From contig JAULJL010000035.1 in assembly GCA_030761205.1 (NCBI GenBank), forward strand, positions 12,232,001 through 12,296,000: 64,000 nucleotides of DNA, read 5' to 3'. A model generated the notes under the pieces. It was not told the DNA's origin. It did no database searches and saw nothing but the letters and a program-made list of their open reading frames with translations. The position numbers were made by a program, and so were the translations under genes. Within the stretch, counting starts at the first letter, position 1; each line of letters begins with the position of its first letter. The DNA comes from Fremontodendron californicum (Eukaryota > Streptophyta > Magnoliopsida > Malvales > Malvaceae). Below are positions 45,841-55,939 of this stretch, piece after piece.

Positions 45841-46436
45841 TTAGGTTTGATTAAAGTCTACAAGATTTTTGTATATTTATTTAAATATTTTAATTAATAA
45901 AATAATTGTTATATAATTATGTAAATTGTATATATATATATATATTGTAGTTCTAAAGTTTTAAAATACTATATATTTCAAGTTTAATATTTAATTTGAT
46001 ATATATGCAATTCTATTTAAATCTATTCATTTTTTGGTTCTCTTTATTGCATTTTCCTTTACTTTAATTTTAAAATTATATACATTTTAATATATTTTGC
46101 AGTATTTTATATTGATTTTCTTTTCTTTTCTATTCTAACTCGAATGTTTTATTAATAGATAAATAAAATTTTTAACTTAATTCTCATGTTAATTTGTATC
46201 AGCTAATTGATGTGCATATGTCAAAAATAATTACTAAAAAGCAATTCCTTTTAAATCTAATCATGCATTTATTTATTTAGTTTTTGAACAAATGTCAATG
46301 TGGTTGAATCTAAAATTGTGATTCGGCTTTGCTAAAATTATGACTCTTTAAGTTATACCATAGTAAAGCTTAACAAGGTTTAGATAAATTTGATTATAGA
46401 ATTTTGCTTGCCTAAATTGTAAAAGCAGAATCAAAA
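45841..46436. other. AT-rich DNA between CACTA end and LINE
   Basis: Possibly the first intron of the CACTA gene. No coding or repeat structure is visible apart from a short (TA)n near 45930. Confidence 0.3.
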
Positions 46437-46512
46437 TGGCGTAACAGGTGGAATTAATGATAACAATAACAGAGCCCCATCCAATCTACAAGAATCTGGC
46501 AAACTGGCAACA

Positions 46513-46794
46513 ATGAACAAGGACAAGGAAAAAGTCACACTTGAAGATGGTAATGAAGCATATAAAGAAGGCAGAATTCAAGGCAAGTGGAAGAAATTGG
46601 CAAGACAATATGGGAACAGCAGCTCTACCATTGAGATGGAAGTAGGGAAAAGGAAATGCAGAGACATAGCAGAGGAAGCAGCACAAATGGAACTGGACAC
46701 AGTTGAAAAGAAAATCAAATGTAATAATGAAGGGAAGGAACAGATAACCAAACAAATGGCGGAGTCTGGATACCAGCTCCGCCGGTCACCATGA
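46513..46794 (+). pseudogene. L1 ORF1 C-terminal remnant
   Basis: 93 codons of charged, Lys/Glu-rich sequence (KGKWKKLARQYGN-like) ending ESGYQLRRSP. Full plant ORF1 proteins have a DUF4283 and a zinc-knuckle domain before such a tail, both missing here. Its TGA overlaps the ATG of ORF2 (ATGA at 46791-46794). Confidence 0.6.
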
Positions 46795-49700
46795 AGATTA
46801 TAAGTTGGAACTGCCGTGGGCTTGGGAACCCACGGACAGTTCGAGCTTTGAAAAAGCTCATTCAAAACAAAGCTCCCGAAGTGGTATTCTTATGTGAAAC
46901 AAAGCTATTTACAAGTGAGTTTGACAGAATCCGAAGGACTTGTGATATGGACAATTGTGTAGTGGTAGACAGTGTTGGTAGAAGTGGGGGTTTGGCAATG
47001 ATGTGGAGAAGCGAATTGGACTTACAGTTGAAAAGTTTATCGAATAATCATATTGATATGGAGGTGATGGAAAACAACCAAGCTTCTCAAAGAGTGACTG
47101 GTTTTTATGTTGAATCAGATTCAAGCAAAAGGGAGAGTTTGTGGGATCTGTTAAAGAGATTAGCCGGTCAATCCAATTTACCATGGACATGCTTTGGAGA
47201 TTTTAGTGAAATAACACATGGTGGTGAGAAGAGTGGAAATTGCTTGAGAAATGACAGACAAATGGAAGCTTTTAGAGATGCCATAGAAGAAAGTAACCTG
47301 TTGGATGCTGGTTTTCGTGGGACATGGTACACCTGGACTAACAATCGGAGAACAGCTGATCTAGTGCGTGAAAGGATTGACAGGGTTTTAGCTACAAAAA
47401 GGTGGTGTGATATGTTTCCTGAATATCTAGTTGAACACCTTATAAGCTCACGCTCAGACCATTGTCCAGTACTTTTGGATACCATGGGAAGTACACCTGT
47501 CGAGTCAACAAGGGGCAGAAAGAAAAGATTTCACTTTGAAGCAATATGGACCACAGAAAAAGAATGTGAAGGTGTTGTAGCTGAGGTGTGGAAGAAAACA
47601 GGAAATAGAGAGGTAATCTTTAGATTACAGGAGACGGGTAGTAAACTATCAAAGTGGCATTCTGTTAATATTGGAGCAATAAAGTTAAGGATCCAAGAAC
47701 TTCATGAACAGATTAGAAGACTACAACAGCTTCATACTGTTGATGACACACTAAGGCAGGAGCAAGATGCAAAAAGACAACTAGATGAACTGTTGGAAAA
47801 AGAGGAGGTTTACGGGAAGCAAATATCACGGATTCAATGGCTAAGGGAAGGAGATAGAAACACTGCCTATTTCCATGCACAAGCTAATGCGAGAAGGAGG
47901 AAAAATCTCATTCTAGCTTTAGAGGATGAAAATGGAGTAGGTCGGGATAAGGAGGCAGAGATGCACCGGATAGCTTTGAATTATTTCCAATCACTATTTG
48001 AATCCCATGGATCACCAAATAATGAGACTATTCTTGAGACTGTTGATCGTCGAGTTACAAACGAGATGAATAATTTTCTCCTTTCAGAGTTCCAAGCTGA
48101 GGAAGTAGTTAAAGCACTCAAACAAATGCATCCCACAAAAGCTCCTGGACCCGACGGTATGCCTGCACTTTTCTTTCAAAAATATTGGCATATTGTTGGT
48201 AATGATATTATAACCCTTTCTCTTGATGTTCTTAATGGTAAATCTGATTTTTCTGCCCATAATCACACCCATATTGTGCTAATTCCAAAAAAAAAAAATC
48301 CAAAAAATATGTCACACTTTAGGCCTATAAGTCTGTGCAATGTGATCTATAAGATTATTGCAAAAGTCATTGTGAAAAGATTGAAGCTTATTCTTCCTAC
48401 TTGCATCAGTGAGAATCAAAGTGCGTTTATTCCAGGGAGGCTGATAACTGACAATATTATGGCTGCTTATGAACTTGTACATGCTTTGAAAAATAAGAAA
48501 CATAGGGGTAGAAGTTTTTTTGCCCTCAAATTGGATATGAGCAAAGCATACGATAGGGTAGAGTGGTCTTTCCTTAAGTCAATTATGATTAGGATGGGTT
48601 TTGAGGATAGATGGGTTTCACTCATTATGCAGTGTGTATCAACAGTTTCCTATTCTATCATTTTTAATGGCAAAATTACTGAAGCTTTTAAACCGAGCAG
48701 AGGGCTTCGACAAGGAGACCCTCTATCACCATTTTTATTTTTGCTCTGTACAGAAGGTTTGTCGGCTATGTTGTCACGATCACAAAGAGCTGGGGAGCTA
48801 ATTGGTGTTCAAGCAAGCAGATTTGGTCCTCGAGTTAATCACCTTTTCTTCGCAGATGACAGTTTGCTGTTTGCAAGAGCAAATAGAAACAATGGAGAAA
48901 GGCTGAAGCACATGCTAAAGTTATATGAGGAAAGCTCAGGACAAAAGATTAATTTTGAGAAGTCGGTTCTTTTTTCCAGTCCAAACACTACACCTAGACA
49001 AAGAGACGAACTTCAACAGTTGTTTGGAATTCATGTGGCAACCAACCCGGACAAATATCTAGGGCTACCGACAATGATAGGGAAGGGGAAAAAAAGGCTT
49101 TCAAGGAAATCACCAACAAAGTACATACCAGAATCAATAACTGGAGCAAAAGACTGCTATCCTTTGGTGGTAAGGAAATTTTCATTAAAGCCATTCTTCA
49201 ATCATTACCAACTTATGCTATGAACTGCTTCTTGCTGCCCAAGACCCTTTGCGATGAACTCATCAGTATTATTAGAAATTATTGGTGGTCTAGTAAACCT
49301 GGGGGTAAAGGAATACACTGGCTCCAGTGGGACAAGGTTTGTATGCCTAAGATTATGGGTGGATTGGGTTTTCGGAACTTACAGCTTTTCAACAAGGCAC
49401 TGTTGGGGAAACAAGGATGGCGTCTGATTCATAACACATCCTCCTTATGTTTCAAAATATTCAAAGCAAAGTACTTTCCACGAGGCACTTTGATGAAGTC
49501 CAGTCTGGGACCTAACCCTTCCTATATATGGAGAAGCATTTGGAATGCAAAAGAGGTGTTAATGGAAGGTGTTAGATGGCGAGTTGGTGATGGGAAGTCT
49601 ATCAACATTTAGGATGAGAAATGGCTAAATGTTAATGGTTCCTTCAATATTCTCTCAACACCGAGTACCATGCCACGATCAAGAACAGTAGATACGCTCA

Positions 49701-50872
49701 TTGATGAAAGGAACATGCAGTGGAAAGAAGATATCATAAGAGTGGAATTTCCTCAAGATGAAGCTACGGCCATATGCAATATACCTCTGTACAGATCTAG
49801 ACCACCAGATAGGATGGTTTGGCACTACACCAAGGATGGGAAATACACTGTGAGGAGTGGATATAAAGTCTTAGCAAAGAAGCAAGCTGTTCATGGACCA
49901 CCAAGATTTATCTGGAAAACTCTATGGTCTGCCACTGTACCATACAAGATCAAACTCTTTGGTTGGCGCCTTTGTCATGGTATCATCCCAACAAAGTCTA
50001 ACCTAGCTTCCAGAATCAAAGAGCTGAATCCCATTTGTTTCAGATGTGAGACTAGAATAGAAACTGATCTACATGCCTTACGAGAATGTATACTGCCTAG
50101 AGAAGTCTTTGATCTGGTCCATTTTCCTCAAACACTGGTATATATCCCAGTGGACAACATCGTGGACTGGCTGGAGAATGCTGCGAAACAGCTTAATGCA
50201 GAGGATTTTGATAGCTTTCTAGTGACTTTATGGGCTTTATGGTATGCTAGAAATGTGGAGTTTAAAGGAGGACAAAAACCAGATGGAAGGAGAATAGCAG
50301 AACACATCAGATGCTATTTACACGAATACAAACAAGCTCAAGTGCACAATAATCCCAACTCACAAGCAAGGTACCAGATTTATTGGCAACCTCCACCAAT
50401 GGCTGTCCTCAAAGTTAATTTTGATGGAGCTTTTGATGCAAATCTTAAACAAGGTGGCATAGGAGTGGTTATCCGGGACTTCGAAGGTTTTGTGATGGGA
50501 GCGGCTGCAGTTAAAATTAATCAGTGTGCTGAAGCTTGTATATCAGAAGCCATGGCAGCTTTAAAGGCGATGGAATTTGCTCACCAAATGGGATTCCAAC
50601 GAGTAATTATTGAAGGAGATGCACTTGTGGTCATCAAAAAATTGCAAATGGATGAGGATGATCTGTCAAGTATAGGCCCTTTTATGGAGGAAGGGCGAAT
50701 GATGATGAACAACTTTGATGAATGCAGAGCCCAACACATAAGAAGAGAAGGAAATGCAGTAGCACATGCTTTAGCCAGATTTAGTTTACAAATCACTGAA
50801 CATTTATTTTGGATAGAAGAATACCCTTCTTCTATACATCAAGTTGTAATGACTGATGCCATTAATATTTAA
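46791..50872 (+). pseudogene. L1 ORF2: endonuclease, reverse transcriptase, RNase H
   Basis: Starts MKIISWNCRGLGNPRTVRAL, the usual opening of the plant L1 endonuclease, with CETKL (46894) and SRSDHCPVLLDT as metal and catalytic landmarks. Reverse transcriptase: HFRPISLCNVIYKIIAK, FALKLDMSKAYDRVEWSFL, RGLRQGDPLSPFLFL and catalytic FADDSLLF. A zf-RVT domain (FGWRLCHGIIPTKSNLASRI, CFRCET) and an RNase H domain (VNFDGAFDANLKQGGIGVVI, IIEGDALVVI) complete it. Two lesions: a frameshift at the A run 49089-49095, after which the sense continues in the phase of 49220, and an in-frame TAG at 49610 where the family has Trp. Otherwise well preserved: the first frame alone is 810 codons. Confidence 0.95.
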
Positions 50873-50904
50873 TAAATCCTGATTTCTTTCAAAAAAAAAA
50901 AAAA

Positions 50905-50965
50905 TTGTATAACTTGACTAATGCTCCATAACTATATTTAATTTTTTAATGAACTATAGACTTTT
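50905..50965. other. Short LINE 3' flank
   Basis: 61 bases of AT-rich sequence between the LINE A tail and paralogous block B. Confidence 0.3.
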
Positions 50966-51225
50966 GGTGGATTTTTTTTGTCCAATAAATGGTGATTAAT
51001 TTGTTGTCCTAAACCATAAAATTCAATTTTATATAACTTCTTATTGTAAGGCTCTTTCAAAATTATACATCTCCTTCATATTTATTAATTTTTTAACTAG
51101 GATTATTGCAATAAATTATTAAAAATATATATATGGTAATTAGTTTTACCATAGTTACGATGTACGATTGAATTTTCATTTAATAAATATAGAGCTGTTA
51201 TAAATCTCTAAATAGTTAATAACTC

Positions 51226-51804
51226 TAGACTTGTTTAAGGGTCGGGCTATCCGTCCAAGCCTAAAGATCCTTCTGATATTTGAGAGGATTTGAACAAAAA
51301 TAATAGACCCGAAATATAGGTTTAGGCAAAAAAAATGAGGTCCATTTAGAAAATTTGCTGGACCTTGGCTTCAATAATCAAGGCCCGAGCCTGACTCGTT
51401 TTTCATTTATATAACATAAAATATTATTTTTATATTTATATATATTATGTAATTTATATCATATAAAAATAAATATATAATATTATAGTGTAACATTTAA
51501 AAATATCCTAAATTATTCATGTTTCAGAACTTAATAAAAGAAAAAAAAAGAAGATAAAATTACTACAAATTAAATTAAATTAAATAAAAAATAAAATATT
51601 TGTTTAATTTTTTTTTAGAAAAGATTAATATGGGAGGGTCTAAACAGTTTTGGACTACCCATTTACAAATATGGGCATACTTAGGCAGAATTTGAGACCC
51701 ATATTTCAGGCCGACTTGGATAAGTATATACGGTGTTGATACCATACTTAAACCCGATCCGAACCTGACTTGACCCGGCCCAACCCATGAATGCCTTTTG
51801 CTCT
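51226..51804. mobile_element. hAT-like MITE in block B
   Basis: Begins TAGACTTGTTTAAGGGTCGG and ends GGCCCAACCCATGAATGCC followed by a short degenerate tail. Block A is uninterrupted here (AACTCTAAACATATGATACGG near 8573), confirming an insertion. The flanks AACTCTA (51221-51227) and GCTCTAA (51800-51806) are an aged target duplication. Confidence 0.65.
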
Positions 51805-51814
51805 AAATATACGG

Positions 51815-52139
51815 TGTTAAAGTGGTGTTATCCCATATCGGTTAAGTCTTAGATTACTTGTGATCTTATATTCAAGTTGGGCCTCTCCACCTATCATCAA
51901 TTGGTTTTAGGTTGGATGCTTAATATGGTATCAGAGCCCAGATTCTGTTATGTTGTTTCTGTCTTATACTCCTTCTGAGTTTGTCACGTGATAGGCTTCT
52001 CGGTATCCGGCTACACATGATGGGGGTCTGTTAAAGTGGGGTTATCCCACATCGGTTAAGTCTTGAATTACTTTTGATCTTATATTCAAGTTGGGCCTCT
52101 CCACTTATCACCAATTGATTTTAGATTGGATGCTTAACA
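51815..52139 (+). mobile_element. TRIM retrotransposon with TACGG target duplication
   Basis: Two 111-bp direct terminal repeats (51815-51925 and 52029-52139), starting TGTTAAAGTGG and ending GGATGCTTAA(C/T)A. Directly after the first is TGGTATCAGAGCCC, the primer binding site for initiator Met-tRNA; directly before the second is the purine run GATGGGGGTC. Flanks are TACGG on both sides (51810-51814, 52140-52144). Only about 100 bp of non-coding sequence lies between. The block A counterpart (GATACGGCATC at about 8588) lacks it. Confidence 0.95.
51926..51939 (+). other. Primer binding site of the TRIM (initiator Met-tRNA)
   Basis: TGGTATCAGAGCCC directly abuts the 5' LTR end. It is complementary to the 3' end of plant initiator Met-tRNA, the standard minus-strand primer. 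Confidence 0.9.
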
Positions 52140-53151
52140 TACGGCATCCTAAAGCATTAGTAAAATTATATAATATTTATTTTCATGAATGTGTAAATTT
52201 ATTGTGTTTAAGATACATCATGAGAGACATGTTTCGTGCTCCATAAACAAAAACAGCATAATCCTAACATCAGATTTGAATATTTATGAAAATTTTGAAA
52301 CCTTTAAATTGAACTTTCGAAGAAGACAAATATACTTTTTTAAACCATTGAGCTAATTATAATCTTTTAAATTTAACTTGAAGGAACTAATATCCAACTG
52401 AGCCATCCAAGTAAAAGGAAATTAATTAATCTGAATCAGCTCAAAAACTTTTGTTTCATTTTTCCAATACCAAGATATAAATAGGAAAAGGTTTAAGGTA
52501 AATGATAGTTATTTTCATTCGGATAGCTCAAAACTTTGATTTAATACAAATATTTTATTTCTACATCATATCATATCATTATATAAATATATATATATAT
52601 ATTAAAATGTTATATCATTATATATATATATATATTACAAGGTACAAGATTTCATATTTACGTAAATAATTTATCCTCACCACATGTAGAACACTTTTTA
52701 AATTTGTACTACTCCATACATAATCAAATTCAAATATCACAATCCTTACTTTAAAATATTTATTGCACTTATTACTCAATATATAAAATAATTTTTTATT
52801 AAGTAATACATAAACTATATTCAAATTTATCAAATTTTAAGATTAATTTTTTTTATTTTATAAATTGATAATTTTAATTTTTTTAATTTATGTAAATATT
52901 TGTATAACAAATTAATTATATCAAAAATAAAATTAAAGCTAGTAAAAGACTAGCCAATAAAATAACTCTTAAAATATAAATAAGATAAATAATAACAATA
53001 AAAATATAACGTTTGGTTTAATGGCAAACACTGTATTTAACTAGCATACTTTTAAAAAAAAATTTAATCAAAGATCGCTTATACTATGTTCTTTCCAATT
53101 GGAAGAGCTACTTTATACAAGTAAGAATAAATAGAAAGTGTATGCTAATAG

Positions 53152-53456
53152 TAGACCTGTTCATGGGTTGGGCAGCTCGTCCGGCCCGACAAGTCCAGCC
53201 CTTATTGGGTCGGGCCTGGGTAGAATATTTTTAATCCGGAATGGCCAGGCCCAATCCGGAACAGTATTTTTTTAATTAAAATAATATTATTTTATTTAAT
53301 TTTAATTGTAAAAATATATAAAAAAATTATTTTTTTAATATTGTGAATAGTAAATTCGGACCTGTCGGACCGGTCCAGCCCAACCCAAAGTCGGATATGA
53401 GTAAAAATTCTGAAGAAAAAAAAATCGGACCGTGACTCAGCCCATGAGCAGGTCTA
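53152..53456. mobile_element. hAT-type MITE (TAGACCTGTTCATGG ends)
   Basis: 305 bp, starts TAGACCTGTTCATGGG and ends CCCATGAGCAGGTCTA. Flanks are GCTAATAG (53144-53151) and GCTAGTAG (53457-53464), an 8-bp target duplication with one change. The interior is AT-rich between GC-rich GGCCCGAC / GGTCCAGCCC arms. Confidence 0.85.
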
Positions 53457-53619
53457 GCTAGTAGTAATTAGCAACATCAAATCGATATATTCCAACATGA
53501 ATTTAAATATTATAAATCTTATAAAGTAAAGTACAAACCGACAAGTGTTACAATAACATCAAAGTTCCATAAGATTATGATAATTATTATTATTATACTA
53601 ATAAAGCAAGAACCTAAGT

Positions 53620-53921
53620 TTAGGGGAAAACCTCAATGAGAGATCTTAAACCAAGTATAGGAGTAATTTGATAGTCACTAAAACCAGCAGCAAAAAACAG
53701 CTTAGCCCACTCTTCCTCCCGTCTCTCTTTTCCGGTCACCAACACCATCATCAGCATGTCGAAGAAGAGCTGCGTTTCGATGGAGGCTTCATCATTCACT
53801 TTCTCATTCTCCATCAATACCATGTCTATTATAATCACCTTCCCTCCCACCTTGTCTCGGCTTGAAATTGCCTCTTTACATCGTTTCAGAATCCTCAAGC
53901 ATTCTTTGTCATTCCAGTCGT
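53620..53921 (-). pseudogene. O-methyltransferase, truncated second exon only
   Basis: Nearly identical at protein level to exon 2 of the gene at 18588-20093: DWNDKECLRILKRCKEAI, VGGKVIIIDMVLMENEKV and EEEWAKLFFAAGF, but with an undisturbed end GLRSLIEVFP and stop at 53620. Homology stops at about 53921, inside the catalytic motif: ILHDW is replaced by unrelated codons giving LYDW. No exon 1 (dimerisation and SAM domain) lies upstream. It cannot encode a working enzyme. Its intact tail shows what the ancestral C-terminus was. Confidence 0.9.
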
Positions 53922-53979
53922 ACAAAAACGTTTCACGATTATAATGAAAGACACCAAACAGGTAGAGGATATTGTTCAT

Positions 53980-55599
53980 GTATTTATACCTTTATATTGA
54001 GAAATTATTACATATTTATTCCCAAAAAATATGTATATTAATAAAAAATTATCTAATTTAATTTAAATAACAAGATAAGAGATTATTATAACGTAATTTA
54101 TCAATCATTAAGACAAAATAACATTATCATTATCAATGACCTTTTTTATGTATTTTATTTTACATTGCATGATAAGATGTTATACTTTTAAAATTAAAAA
54201 TAATACATTTATTTTAAATAATATTTATAACAATAAAATATTATGGACAACCAGTTTTGTCTAGGGTCATTTAAATTATTATTTGGATTAATTTGATTTA
54301 AACCGTGTTTGATTGTTAGATTAATCTCTCTTGAAATATCTTAATCTTGATGAAATATTGTCTAAATTGAATTTGAGATTAAAGTTGATTTTTGGATTTA
54401 TAGCAATATATATTTTTTTTTTTATAAATTGATCTTAGTCCGAATGATTTAAAATTTCGATTTATTTTGGGTTTGAAATTATTACTTTAGATTTTATTTT
54501 GGTTTTTGAGCCCAATATTGATTTTTAGATCCAATTTTGTTTTTGGGTTTTAGACTTGGTTTTGGATCCAATTTGGGCTATATCCATTTTATTTTATTTA
54601 GTTTTTCATTTTTCCTTTCTTTCATTTTTATTTATTTTATTATTTTTTCTATTCATTTTCCTAATTTTTAATTTTATTTTCCTTTATTATTTCTTTATTT
54701 TTTTGGAAAATGCAAAAAAGTAAAAATAAATAAAAGACCAAAAAAAAATTTTGAAACCAAAAACAAATTTTGAATTAGAGACGGAAAGATTTCTTTTAAA
54801 GTTAGAATTGGATCTAAAAAAAAAAAAAATCAAATTTACCAAAATTTAAAACTCTTATTCTAATTACTATTTAAACACAAAACAACCGCCATCGGAAAAT
54901 GAAGGAAAAAACAAACTGGCAGTGACAGATTTTTGGGGTTTTCGCTTTGGCGAGAATCTTTGAGATTTATTTTTGGGTTTTTGGTTTAAAGGTTTTTTGT
55001 AGTTATTTATTTGTAGGTTTTCTAAATCGAGAAAAAAGAGAAGAGATTTCGGTGTTTTGATAACAAAAAGGTGACAGCAGATCTTATTTTCAAATTTATA
55101 TCTAGGAGATTTTAGGATTATTTTTGAAAATCTAATATGGCCGAAAGATAGAGGAGGTGTCTAATGATCGAATCTTAGAATTTGACTTGTTGGAACAAAT
55201 ATTATATAACTTATTATAAATCATATATATTCCAATGGGAATAAATATATATAATTTATATTAAATCATATTATTAGATTATCACAAGTAATATAGAATA
55301 TGTTAATTTGTTTAAAATTAAATTTTATTATATGATTATCATAAGTAATATAACATATAATTTTATTGAATTATTGTTAATTATTTTTTATTTTAAAATA
55401 ATAATTATCGACTTATTTAATTATTTTATCAAAATAAAAAAATAAAGAACTTTATTTATAATATATATTAATAAATATAAAAATTAAAATTCAATTATAA
55501 AACTAAAAATAATTTATTTTTTAAATATAATTAAAAAGATAATACTAAAAAAAATTATAATAGTAAAGGATAAAGATTTTAAAAGATAATTAAAGTTAT
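53980..55599. other. AT-rich intergenic DNA
   Basis: No gene. 54440-54560 has repeated TTTTGGGTTT and TTTGGATCCAATTT words. 55190-55390 has repeated ATTATCACAAGTAATATA words (55280 and, as ATTATCATAAGTAATATA, 55335). These look like old LTR or satellite remnants with no identifiable ends. Confidence 0.35.
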
Positions 55600-55917
55600 A
55601 AAATAAAATAAATTCATAATCTTGTTATATTTATTTATTTTATTAAATTAATATTTTTAAAATAAAATTATACTTAATTTAAGTTCGGATTATTTCGGTT
55701 AATGTTTCGGGTTATGTCAAGTTCGGATAATTTCGGATTAAGGTCATTTCGAGTTCGGGTTATTTCGGTCTGAATCATTTCGGGTTCGGGTTATTTTTGG
55801 ATTCGGTTTAGACGAATTTATGTTGTTAATTTTTTATGATCAAATCGAATTGGATCGAATTCATATTCGAGTCGATCAAGTTGAATTTTTTAGTTAGGAT
55901 AAGAATTCACAGATCTA
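55600..55917. mobile_element. hAT-like element fragment, GGGTTATTTCGG-rich
   Basis: Repeats of TTCGGGTTATTTCGG-type words (55680-55800) and an end GAATTCACAGATCTA, the reverse of the TAGATCTGTTCAC start at 4120. Its interior matches 4535-4740. The left edge is not found. Confidence 0.45.
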
Positions 55918-55939
55918 ACTTATATAATAATTTCTTCTA

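Larger units (their letters stand above)
46437..50904 (+). mobile_element. L1-type LINE, 5'-truncated in ORF1
   Basis: ORF1 tail (46513-46794), ORF2 with endonuclease, reverse transcriptase, zinc-binding and RNase H domains (46791-50872), and a 14-base A tail at 50891-50904. The left boundary is a guess: ORF1 lacks its N-terminal domain, and I found no convincing target duplication around the A tail. Typical of plant L1 elements with a C-terminal RNase H. Confidence 0.9.
50966..53921. repeat. Paralogous block B (duplicate of parts of 4766-19108)
   Basis: 50966-51225 matches 4766-4994 plus 8559-8577; 52140-52258 matches 8590-8708; 52409-52800 matches 8717-9082; 52786-52930 matches 16278-16400; 53490-53921 matches 18650-19108. 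Order and orientation are kept. In between lie a MITE, a TRIM, a 150-bp indel (52259-52408), a stretch related to 1118-1400 (52960-53150) and another MITE. It lacks both MULEs. Confidence 0.8.
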
